A DNA stretch of 20,544 nucleotides from an uncultured Collinsella sp. Lineage in GTDB: Bacteria; Actinomycetota; Coriobacteriia; Coriobacteriales; Coriobacteriaceae. A model generated the notes under the pieces. It saw only the letters and a program-made list of their open reading frames with translations. It had not been told where the DNA came from and ran no database searches. The stretch is taken from assembly GCA_905207425.1 (NCBI GenBank), contig CAJLLB010000021.1, forward strand, positions 1-20,544. The letters are read 5' to 3'. Positions 1-6,270 of the stretch are shown piece by piece. Positions within the stretch are counted from its first letter, which is position 1; the number at the start of each line of letters is the position of its first letter. The position numbers were made by a program, and so were the translations under genes.

Positions 1-449
1 CGCCGCCGTCATCTGTCGAGCGAGGAGCGCGAGGACGCCTTCCGCGCCGCAGCTGCTCGCGAGGCTGGTGCCGCTTCCAAGGGCCCCTCGGCCTCCGATG
101 CGTCTGCCGACAAGGGCGGCAAGTCGCGTGGCGAGGAGGAACGCGCGCCGCGTCCGCGCCGTCGCCATTCCTCGGGCGCGCAACAGAAGCCCTCAGTGCC
201 CTCCGTGGCCGACCAGGTCTCGGATGGCGAGGTCAAGGTCACGCGCCGTCGTCCCGGAGATGGCGGGGAGCGGCTGCCAAGGCTTCGCATGGCGCCGCTC
301 GTGACGAGCGCGAGCTGCGCGGTGGCGAGGGCTCGGCCGACCAGGGTCAAAAGCGCCGTCGCCGTCGCCGTTCCCGCAAGCCGCGCCAGGATGGTGGCGA
401 GGGCTCGACCCCGTCTTCGTCCGCACCACAACCGCCTGCCGGCGAATAA
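1..449 (+). pseudogene. C-terminal tail of an Arg-rich protein, apparently frameshifted
   Basis: This is the 3' part of a gene entering from the left. Positions 1 to about 268 (frame 1) encode a hydrophilic Arg/Ala/Ser/Glu-rich tail (begins RRRHLSSEERED, later RPRRRHSSGAQQ). After the G-run at 265-268 the same style continues only in frame 3 (AAAKASHGAARDERELRGGE, then QKRRRRRRSRKPRQDGGEG) to TAA at 447-449. One extra G in that run would join the two parts smoothly as GDGGGAAAKASHG. Uncorrected, frame 1 runs to TAG at 466-468 with an unnatural Ala/Arg/Val sequence. Basic disordered tails like this are common on RNA helicases and RNases of actinobacteria, but no catalytic domain is in view, so the family is unknown. 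The lesion may be real or a sequencing error; it lies in a disordered tail and might be tolerated. Confidence 0.55.
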
Positions 450-512
450 CGCCCGCGAGCGGATTTAGCCCGCCTTGCCCCGAGCGCATCGGGGTATCAT
501 AGCGCCGAATCA

Positions 513-548
513 ACAACCCTCCCTGCGACCGAACGTAGGGAGGGTTGT
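513..548 (+). promoter_or_regulatory. Strong hairpin enclosing the comF Shine-Dalgarno
   Basis: A perfect 12-bp inverted repeat is present: ACAACCCTCCCT at 513-524 and AGGGAGGGTTGT at 537-548. It extends inward by GCG/CGT to about 15 bp with a 6-nt loop (ACCGAA). The right arm contains GGGAGGG, the only good Shine-Dalgarno for the TTG start at 552. It may act as the terminator of the upstream gene, but no T-run follows it (GTCTTGAAG), so a translational role for comF is at least as likely. Confidence 0.6.
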
Positions 549-551
549 GTC

Positions 552-1358
552 TTGAAGAGCCATCTGAACATATTGAGCTGTCTGCAGGGTGCCGGTGCCC
601 TACCGTTTGCGGACGAATTGCTACCGTTTGCCGAGCGGGTGGCACGCGAGGCGCTCGAGGCATTGTCGCCAACACGATGTGCCGGCTGCGAGCGCGCCGG
701 TACGCTTATTTGCCAAGACTGCCTGACTGCGCTCACGCTCATCGACCCACGTCATAGCTGCACCCGATGCGGCGCCCCGTTTGGGGATTTGCTGTGCACT
801 GAGTGTTCGGTCGAGGGCACGTCCTCGGCAATGGCGGAGGCGCTCGACCGCTGCCTGGCGTGCGCCGTCTATGCGCATCCGCTGCCGCGCATCATTAAAG
901 CGTACAAGGATGCGGACGAGCGACGTCTGGCTCCGTATCTGGCGGAGCTGCTCTACGACACCGCCCTGCATGCCCAGGTCGTAGCGCCCGATCGCTATGG
1001 AGGTGTGCTGTCCGGTGCGGATGCGGTGGTGTTTGTGCCTGCGACGGCGGCAGCGTTTCGGCGGCGTGGTTTTGATCATATGGAGGCTATTGCGCGCCCA
1101 TTTTGCGAGCTGTCGGGTGTTCCCCTGCTCGATGCGCTCGTCAAGTACGGGCATGGCGACCAGCGCGAACTCGGTCGTGAGGAGCGCCGCGAGCGTGCCC
1201 AAGGCATGTACGAGACGGTTGAGGACGTGCACGGCCGCCGCTTGCTGCTTATCGATGACGTTATCACCACGGGCGCGACGATGGCAGCGGCTTCGGCGGA
1301 ACTCAAGCGCGCCGGCGCCGTAGCGGTCGATGGCCTCGCTATCGCACGCGTTTGGTAG
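552..1358 (+). CDS. comF: ComF family protein (phosphoribosyltransferase fold)
   Basis: 268 aa. ComF/ComFC proteins are cytoplasmic and needed for uptake of transforming DNA in competent bacteria; in many other species their role is unclear. Two Cys pairs (C43/C46 and C54/C57) followed by C70/C73 and C82/C85 form the N-terminal zinc-binding region. The PRPP-binding motif LLLIDDVITTGAT lies at residues 231-243, as in type I phosphoribosyltransferases. Length is normal for the family. The start is the TTG at 552: GGGAGGG stands 7 nt upstream, and no later in-frame ATG keeps the zinc region. The stop at 1356-1358 is about 10 nt before the start of the next gene, so the two are probably co-transcribed. 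The Shine-Dalgarno is buried in a stable hairpin. Confidence 0.9.
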   Translation: MKSHLNILSCLQGAGALPFADELLPFAERVAREALEALSPTRCAGCERAGTLICQDCLTALTLIDPRHSCTRCGAPFGDLLCTECSVEGTSSAMAEALDRCLACAVYAHPLPRIIKAYKDADERRLAPYLAELLYDTALHAQVVAPDRYGGVLSGADAVVFVPATAAAFRRRGFDHMEAIARPFCELSGVPLLDALVKYGHGDQRELGREERRERAQGMYETVEDVHGRRLLLIDDVITTGATMAAASAELKRAGAVAVDGLAIARVW

Positions 1359-1368
1359 GGGTGGTTTT

Positions 1369-2478
1369 GTGGCAGTGAAGATTGAGCGGCGCAACGAGCC
1401 GACAGACGAACAGCTAGCGGCTTCCGTAATCCTAACGGGCGCCTCGGCGCTACGCATGATGCGCGCCGAACGCCGGCAGATGGGCTACATAAGCTGGAAG
1501 GACCTCGATTCCGATGAAGAGCGCCGTGTGCTGTGTACGTCATCGCCTTCGACCGAGGATATCAATCTTTCCGACTTGGTGCGAATTGGAGTCAAAAGCG
1601 GCGAGGTGCAAGAAGATCTGTGCTTGCTGGTGGGATCTGCGGCGCAGCGCCGACGCATGGCTGGTGTGGGCTGGTCCGTGTGTTCCGGGTTGCCTGCCGG
1701 CTCGATTCTAGAGGTGGAACCGGGGGTGTACAGCCTATCTCCCGAGGCCCTTTGTGTTGCCGTCGCCCGCGAGGTCGGCTGTATCCAGGCGTTTGCCCTG
1801 GCCCAGGAACTGTGTTCCAAGATTTCACTGAGCGATCGCGGGAAGTATCTACCTCCCTATACCTCGCCTGTTGCGAATAGGCTTGCAAAGGACAAGGACC
1901 AACCGGCAGACGTGGGCTACTTTGAAGTCGAGCCGGTGCTGACGCCCGATCGCCTGGCAGATTACCTTGCGGCATGCAAGGGGAGTGCGGCCAAACAGCT
2001 GCTGCGCCTGTGTCCCTACCTGTCAGAAAACCTGCTCTCGCCCATGGAGTGCATCATGCTCGCTCTGTTTTCGCTTCCGTTTTCCTATGGCGGATTCGCC
2101 TGCGGTCCCTTTAAGACCGACTACAAGATCGAGTTCGATGACCGCGCGCAGGCAATCTCGGGGATGCCGCATGCAGTTTGCGATGCGTATCAGGAAGCAG
2201 CCCAGTTTGACCTGGAATACAACGGTGAGCTGGGCCATTCCTCCCGGAGGGGACGTATCCATGATGAAAAACGCAACACGGGCTTGATTACTATGGGAAT
2301 CGAGGTCGCGACGGTCAATAACGAGATGCTCTGCGACATGGAGGCAATGGAGGCGCTCGCATGGCGCATGCACCAGCGTATGCGAAAGCGGTACCGGAAT
2401 CGTGTCGATGCCCGCAGGAAAAAGCAAGAGGCGCTGCTTAACACGCTGCGGGCGTGTTTTGGGCTTAAACCCGCCTAA
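1369..2478 (+). CDS. Hypothetical protein with a PD-(D/E)XK nuclease-like motif
   Basis: About 369 aa from the GTG at 1369, which has GGGGTGG just upstream; an in-frame ATG at 1330 inside comF would add 13 residues and is less likely. I do not recognise a named family. The N-terminal two thirds resemble the winged-helix/antitoxin-like layout of orphan coriobacterial proteins, with the segment VYSLSPEALCVAVAREVG. Near the C-terminus, D281-L-E283-Y-N-G-E-L-G-H is followed by RIHDEKR (D299, K301, R302) and then GIEVATV. This spacing is like the DUF559/Vsr type of restriction-endonuclease fold, in which an acidic beta-hairpin precedes a D...R helix. The C-terminus is strongly basic. Nuclease activity is inferred from motif shape only. 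The gene follows comF closely and is probably in the same transcript. Confidence 0.75.
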   Translation: MAVKIERRNEPTDEQLAASVILTGASALRMMRAERRQMGYISWKDLDSDEERRVLCTSSPSTEDINLSDLVRIGVKSGEVQEDLCLLVGSAAQRRRMAGVGWSVCSGLPAGSILEVEPGVYSLSPEALCVAVAREVGCIQAFALAQELCSKISLSDRGKYLPPYTSPVANRLAKDKDQPADVGYFEVEPVLTPDRLADYLAACKGSAAKQLLRLCPYLSENLLSPMECIMLALFSLPFSYGGFACGPFKTDYKIEFDDRAQAISGMPHAVCDAYQEAAQFDLEYNGELGHSSRRGRIHDEKRNTGLITMGIEVATVNNEMLCDMEAMEALAWRMHQRMRKRYRNRVDARRKKQEALLNTLRACFGLKPA

Positions 2479-2512
2479 CAATGCTCTGAAACAGGGGGTT
2501 GGATATATGCTC

Positions 2513-2729
2513 TGGCCAAAATATAGCAAATATGAGTACTGCTACAAATTCAGTAACAGCAAAATCAGGGATTTTGGGACTGGAAGATGGGGTAAATTAG
2601 AAAACTATTAAACAAATGTGGAATATCCTGGCATCAATCTGACGTTATAGAGCGTGAAAACAGCTTGCAGAGCCAAAAACTCCTGCTACTAAATTGGTAA
2701 CAGTACTCATATTTGCTATTTTTTGGCCA
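2513..2729. repeat. AT-rich MITE-like element with 29-bp terminal inverted repeats
   Basis: Positions 2513-2541 and 2701-2729 are inverted copies of each other with one mismatch; both outer ends read TGGCCA and both inner ends reach GAGTACTG. Similarity continues inward more weakly (CTGCTACAAATTCAGTAACAG on the left against CTGTTACCAATTTAGTAGCAG on the right, read inverted), and these inner blocks are themselves near-palindromes. The 217-bp unit is much richer in A/T than its surroundings and carries no convincing gene. I see no target-site duplication. It could be a non-autonomous transposable element or a large intergenic palindromic repeat. Confidence 0.6.
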
Positions 2730-2733
2730 CGGC

Positions 2734-2760
2734 GCCCTAAGACGGGTGTGTTGGGGCTTT
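2734..2760 (+). terminator. Weak terminator-like hairpin after the comF/nuclease genes
   Basis: GCCCTAA (2734-2740) pairs with TTGGGGC (2751-2757), with one G-U, followed by only three T. A second hairpin, GACGGGC (2773-2779) with GCCCGTC (2798-2804), lies just downstream. Either could end the upstream transcript; the T-tract is poor, so confidence is low. Confidence 0.3.
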
Positions 2761-2850
2761 CCATAGGGGAGCGACGGGCTCAATCAGAGCACGTGCGGCC
2801 CGTCCTGACCTGCGAAATCTGTACTCGCGATGCGAATAACGCCCCTAACC

Positions 2851-2879
2851 TTAAACTTTAGCTTGAACTTAGCTATAAT
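2851..2879 (+). promoter_or_regulatory. Sigma-70-type promoter for the structured RNA
   Basis: There is a perfect -10 TATAAT at 2874-2879, with TTAAAC at 2851-2856 as a weak -35 at 17-bp spacing. Initiation is predicted near 2886-2887, exactly where the long closing helix of the downstream RNA begins. Confidence 0.6.
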
Positions 2880-2886
2880 GCGCTTC

Positions 2887-3151
2887 GTTCCTACCAGGCT
2901 GTGGTTGCGGACGGACGAAATGCCCGTCCTAGTCCAAGACAGACGCGGTCAAAGGGATCCACGTAAGCGACCGCGTGCGCGCGGCGCGATCATGGCGCGT
3001 CCTAGATGTAAGCCGCACCGTCCGTTCTACTTTCTTTGGGGCAATACCGCCTCGCGGGCGAGCGGGTCAGTCGTGAAGGTGGCTGCGGCCTCCCGAGCAA
3101 ACACCCCGGTGCGCAAGTGTGGGGTCAAATACCAGGTCAGCTGGTGGGAAC
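2887..3151 (+). ncRNA. Large structured RNA, candidate raiA RNA
   Basis: The first and last segments pair over a long distance: GTTCCTACCAG (2887-2897) with CTGGTGGGAAC (3141-3151; 11 bp, one G-U), then after one bulged G, CTG (2899-2901) with CAG (3138-3140). Inside are GGACGGACG (2909-2917) with CGTCCGTTC (3019-3027), a perfect ACGCGGTC (2943-2950) / GACCGCGT (2969-2976) hairpin, a CCG-CTCG/CGAG-CGG hairpin at 3047-3065, and ACCCC (3103-3107) / GGGGT (3121-3125). A competing local hairpin GGACG (2913-2917) / CGTCC (2925-2929) is also possible. The promoter -10 ends 7 nt before the closing helix. Known raiA-motif RNAs of Firmicutes and Actinobacteria lie near raiA (hpf) genes, and hpf is the second gene downstream here. 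The family assignment rests on this context, not on a covariance model. Confidence 0.6.
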
Positions 3152-3161
3152 AACCCGATAT

Positions 3162-3178
3162 TCCGTGCAGGGCACGGA
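3162..3178 (+). other. GC-rich hairpin just after the structured RNA
   Basis: TCCGTGC (3162-3168) pairs perfectly with GCACGGA (3172-3178) across a 3-nt loop, then ATTGTATAC. It could be a processing or partial termination point between the RNA and the lipoprotein gene. The following sequence is only mildly T-rich, so full termination is not assured. Confidence 0.4.
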
Positions 3179-3210
3179 TTGTATACGACACAGAAGGCAG
3201 GGTAGTGGAC

Positions 3211-4236
3211 ATGGTGAGGGGCAGCTTGATGCATGCGGCTCGGTTAGGTGCTGGGGCCGCGGCGGTCATTGCCGTTTTGGGCCTGAGTGGATGCGCGTTC
3301 AATCCACTGTCCACGTTCACGACGCCCACGATCGACCAGATCGAGCGCGAGACCGTTACCCCCACGGTATCGGACGATGCCCTGGTCACGCCGGGAACCC
3401 TGACGGTCGCCCTCGATACTTCCGATGCCCCGCAAGCCATGCAGGATGCCGACGGAAACCTCACGGGCTATGCGGTCGATGCCGCTCGTGCCCTTGCATG
3501 CCGCATGGGTCTCAAGGTCGCCTTTGTCGATGCGTCCTCGGCCGATTCCGCGCTCAGCGATAAAAAGGCCGACATCTTTATTGGCGACATCAAGTCTGCG
3601 GGCGGCGACATCAGCTCGCTTGGCACCTGTCTGTACGACGCCCCCGCCGTATTCGGCAAGAGCAGTGACGGCGAGTCGCTGAGCGTTTCCACCGAAACGC
3701 TTAACACCGCTACCCTGGGCGTTCAGACCTCCTCGGCCTCGCAGGAGGCGCTCGCCAAGCAAAGCATCACCGCCAACCAAAAGACCTTCTCCAACATCAA
3801 TGAGTGCTTTGAGGCGCTCGAGTCGGGCGAGGTCGATTACGTGATCTGTGATTCCACGGCTGGTGGCTACCTCGCGCGCCTGATGAGCCAGATCTCCTAT
3901 GTCGGCACGCTCGAGGCACCCTCCACGCTTGGCGTCGCAGGCCTTAGCTCTAACGATGAGCTGTGCCGTGCCGTGAGCGATGCCCTCGACGACATCACGG
4001 CCGACGGCACGCTCGAGGCGGTCCACTCTGTCTGGTATGGCACGATGCCCTACGACCTCACCACTAAGACGGTTTCGGGCGCTAACGTGCAGCCGGGCGA
4101 CTCTGAGCCCAGTGAGACCACGTCCTCCGGCAGCGAGTCCTCCGATTCCAACAATGAGACCGCATCCTCCGAGGACAACTCGTCCAGCCAGGAAGGCACC
4201 ATCACCGACGACGACATTAACAAACTCAATAGCTAG
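3211..4236 (+). CDS. Extracellular solute-binding lipoprotein (SBP family 3-like)
   Basis: About 341 aa from the ATG at 3211; ATG 3229 (preceded by AGGGG) is an alternative. The frame is open back to 2830, but that part overlaps the structured RNA and does not look like protein. The N-terminus is a lipoprotein signal peptide: basic start, hydrophobic core AAAVIAVLGL, and lipobox LSGC with Cys28, so the mature protein should be anchored outside the membrane. The body resembles amino-acid ABC-transporter binding proteins (GTLTVALDTSDAPQAM, NLTGYAVDAARALACRMG, ADIFIGDI, FEALESGEVDYVICDS). The last 50 or so residues form a Ser/Glu/Asp-rich disordered tail ending in DDDINKLNS, which is unusual for a binding protein. 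No permease or ATPase gene is adjacent, so its partner and ligand are unknown; a sensory role is possible. Confidence 0.8.
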   Translation: MVRGSLMHAARLGAGAAAVIAVLGLSGCAFNPLSTFTTPTIDQIERETVTPTVSDDALVTPGTLTVALDTSDAPQAMQDADGNLTGYAVDAARALACRMGLKVAFVDASSADSALSDKKADIFIGDIKSAGGDISSLGTCLYDAPAVFGKSSDGESLSVSTETLNTATLGVQTSSASQEALAKQSITANQKTFSNINECFEALESGEVDYVICDSTAGGYLARLMSQISYVGTLEAPSTLGVAGLSSNDELCRAVSDALDDITADGTLEAVHSVWYGTMPYDLTTKTVSGANVQPGDSEPSETTSSGSESSDSNNETASSEDNSSSQEGTITDDDINKLNS

Positions 4237-4302
4237 TTATTGCTAGGGGTGGCGTCTCCTATACGTTGGAAAGGACACTTCTTCACGGTTTCAACACGCA
4301 CT

Positions 4303-4336
4303 GCCGGGCTTCCCCGATGGGGGAGCCCGGCTTTTT
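4303..4336 (+). terminator. Rho-independent terminator after the lipoprotein gene
   Basis: GCCGGGCT (4303-4310) pairs with AGCCCGGC (4324-4331). CCCC/GGGG extend the stem inward, and TTTTT follows at once. Confidence 0.9.
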
Positions 4337-4408
4337 CATCCCAATAAAACTAGCAGGTCAAAGCCAATTTTCGGGACCAAATACAAAGCCGCCGGCCCCC
4401 TCCTATAG

Positions 4409-4432
4409 CGCACTTTGCCACAGAAAAGTGCG
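4409..4432. other. Inverted repeat in the hpf upstream region
   Basis: CGCACTTT (4409-4416) and AAAGTGCG (4425-4432) form a perfect 8-bp stem with an 8-nt loop. It lies about 120 nt before the hpf start, in an otherwise featureless AT-richer spacer. It may be a leader hairpin or an operator; no clear function can be read. Confidence 0.35.
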
Positions 4433-4553
4433 AGACTTCGGTATGCGGTATCAAGCAATCGTTATTCGGGTCTTTAGGAATCCGCGTGATTAAATGCACG
4501 GCAATGGGTACATAGCCAGTACAGTAAGTCCCCGAGGCAGATTGGAGCCACGT

Positions 4554-5138
4554 ATGGATATCAAGGTTTCTGGACGCAAGACGACGGTAACCGATGCTCT
4601 GCGTGCGCATGTGGATGAGAAGATCGGCGAGGCGCTCAAGGTTTTCGATATCGAGCCCATGACGGTCGACGTTGTACTTCGCTATGAGAAGAACCCCTCG
4701 AACCCCAACCCGGCAATCGTCGAGGTTACGGTTCGTGCCCGCGGTTCGGTGATTCGCGTTGCCGAGCACGGTGCAGATATGTACGCCGCCATCGACCTCT
4801 CCGCCGATAAGGTCACCCGCCAGCTGCGCAAGTTCAAGACCAAGGTCGTGGACAACCGCCAGGGCGGTGCCAGCGCCGCGGATGTCGCACCGGTCGAGCG
4901 CGTTGAGGATCTGGCCGACCTGCTGCTGCCCGAGGAAGAGGACGACCTGCTCGTCCGCGAGAAGGTTATCGACGTCACCCCGATGACTGAGGAGCAGGCG
5001 CTGGTGCAGACCGATCTGCTGGGCCACGACTTCTACGTGTTCGAGAACGCGACGACCGGCCTCATCAATGTGGTGTATCACCGTAAGAATGGTGGATATG
5101 GCATCATCAAGCCCCGCATCGAAACACTTGACGAGTAA
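4554..5138 (+). CDS. hpf: Ribosome hibernation promoting factor, long form
   Basis: 194 aa, the usual size for long HPF/RaiA-like factors that pair 70S ribosomes into inactive 100S dimers in stationary phase. Residues 1-100 are the S30AE domain (MDIKVSGRKTTVTDALRAHV, later VEVTVRARGSVIRVAEHGAD and MYAAIDLSADKVTRQLRKFK). An acidic linker (LLLPEEEDDLL) follows. The C-terminal dimerisation domain is seen in KVIDVTPMTEEQALVQ, GHDFYVFENATTGLINVVY and RKNGGYGIIKP. ATG 4554 is chosen because the S30AE domain starts there and TTGGAG precedes it; an in-frame ATG at 4494 would add an unrelated 20 residues. It has its own terminator downstream. Proximity to the candidate raiA RNA is notable. Confidence 0.93.
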   Translation: MDIKVSGRKTTVTDALRAHVDEKIGEALKVFDIEPMTVDVVLRYEKNPSNPNPAIVEVTVRARGSVIRVAEHGADMYAAIDLSADKVTRQLRKFKTKVVDNRQGGASAADVAPVERVEDLADLLLPEEEDDLLVREKVIDVTPMTEEQALVQTDLLGHDFYVFENATTGLINVVYHRKNGGYGIIKPRIETLDE

Positions 5139-5142
5139 AATA

Positions 5143-5164
5143 CGTTAACTTGCATGAGTTAACG
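5143..5164. repeat. Perfect inverted repeat between hpf and its terminator
   Basis: CGTTAACT (5143-5150) and AGTTAACG (5157-5164) form an 8-bp stem with loop TGCATG. It begins 5 nt after the hpf stop and stands just before the terminator hairpin, so it may protect the mRNA 3' end; a protein-binding site is also possible. Confidence 0.4.
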
Positions 5165-5167
5165 GTT

Positions 5168-5200
5168 GGCGGCCATCCCATGCGGGTGGTCGCCTTTTTT
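5168..5200 (+). terminator. Rho-independent terminator after hpf
   Basis: GGCGGCCATCCC pairs imperfectly with GGGTGGTCGCC across ATGC, followed by TTTTTT at 5195-5200. Confidence 0.88.
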
Positions 5201-5218
5201 ACGTAAGGAGTCGCTTTG

Positions 5219-6172
5219 ATGGACAAGGCTTCATCTACCGGCCATTCTGACCGCTGCCGCATCGTCGTCGATACCTGCTGCGACTTTAGCCCCGAGGTCG
5301 CCGCGAACCTCGATGTCGATATCCTGGGTTTCCCCTTCATTATCGATGGCGAAGAGCGCACGGATGACATCTGGTCGAGCATGAGCCCTAAGGAGTTCTA
5401 CGACCGCATGCGCGCCGGTGCCCGCGTGTCCACCTCGGCTGTGTCGCTCGGTCGCTATATCGAGTTCTTTACCGAGTGCGCCAAAGAGGGTACGCCCACG
5501 GTCTACCTGTGCTTTACCTCGGCGCTGTCGTCGAGCTACAACTCCGCGTGCCAGGCGGCAGATGCCGTGCGCGCCGAGTATCCCAACTTTGAGCTCTACG
5601 TGGTCGACAACGCTCTGCCCTGCGCGACCGGCGCGCTCTTGGCGCTCGAGGCCGTGCGCCAGCGTTCGGCGGGACTGACCGCCAAACAGCTGGTCGATTG
5701 GGCAAGCGAGGCAAAAACCTACGTGCACGGCTACTTTACGCTCGAGAGCTTCGACGCACTGGCTGCCGGCGGCCGCATTCCTCCCGCGGCGGCGCAGCTC
5801 ACGGCAAAGCTCGACGTCAAGCCCGAGCTCTCCTACGACCTGGCCGGCTCGCTGTCGCTGATCGGCGTCAACCGCGGCCGCAAGAAGGCGCTCAAGTCCA
5901 TCCTCAAGTCGTTCCGCGAGAACTACGTGCCCGATCGCACCATGCCCATCGCCATCATGACGGCCGATGCCGAAAAGGATGGTGACTGGCTCGAAGCCGC
6001 CATCCGCAAGGAGGAGGGTTGCGCCGACGTCACGATCATTCGCGGCTCCGTGGGTCCCACCATCGGCTCGCACGTGGGCCCCGGCATGGTGGGCTGCGCG
6101 TTTTGGGGCAAGAATCGCGCCGAGAAAGCCTCGCTTTCCGACCGTATCGCCCGCCGCGTGCGCGGTCAGTAG
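5219..6172 (+). CDS. DegV family fatty-acid-binding protein (FakB-like)
   Basis: 317 aa. DegV/FakB proteins bind a fatty acid and, in the Fak system, present it to the FakA kinase for phosphorylation, so that exogenous fatty acids enter phospholipid synthesis. Family signs: IVVDTCCDFSPEVA at the N-terminus, the ligand-headgroup loop VSTSAVSLGRYIEFF, the TSALSSSYNSA motif, AAGGRIPPAAA, and the C-terminal GSVGPTIGSHVGPGMVGCAF, which closes the domain. The start is ATG 5219 with AAGGAG 8 nt upstream; the preceding in-frame TTG is ignored. No FakA gene is in the window. The gene is flanked by a terminator upstream and a ~100-nt spacer downstream, so it is probably a single transcription unit. Confidence 0.9.
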   Translation: MDKASSTGHSDRCRIVVDTCCDFSPEVAANLDVDILGFPFIIDGEERTDDIWSSMSPKEFYDRMRAGARVSTSAVSLGRYIEFFTECAKEGTPTVYLCFTSALSSSYNSACQAADAVRAEYPNFELYVVDNALPCATGALLALEAVRQRSAGLTAKQLVDWASEAKTYVHGYFTLESFDALAAGGRIPPAAAQLTAKLDVKPELSYDLAGSLSLIGVNRGRKKALKSILKSFRENYVPDRTMPIAIMTADAEKDGDWLEAAIRKEEGCADVTIIRGSVGPTIGSHVGPGMVGCAFWGKNRAEKASLSDRIARRVRGQ

Positions 6173-6270
6173 GCAAGCGCTGCGTCCGTAATCGCCCTCG
6201 ACTCACAGCCCAAACGCTGGCACCGAGTATTCAACCTGGTAACAACACCCAACCCAAAAGGAAAGGTTTC

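Noticed and set aside
3030..3080. Possible T-box or other amino-acid riboswitch before the binding protein
   Set aside because: No T-box bulge sequence, specifier arrangement or antiterminator is visible; the long closing helix fits a free-standing RNA better.
2830..3210. N-terminal extension of the lipoprotein frame
   Set aside because: It overlaps the promoter and structured RNA, and a lipoprotein signal peptide must start near 3211-3229.
5231..6073. 280-aa minus-strand open frame
   Set aside because: Antisense shadow of the DegV gene.
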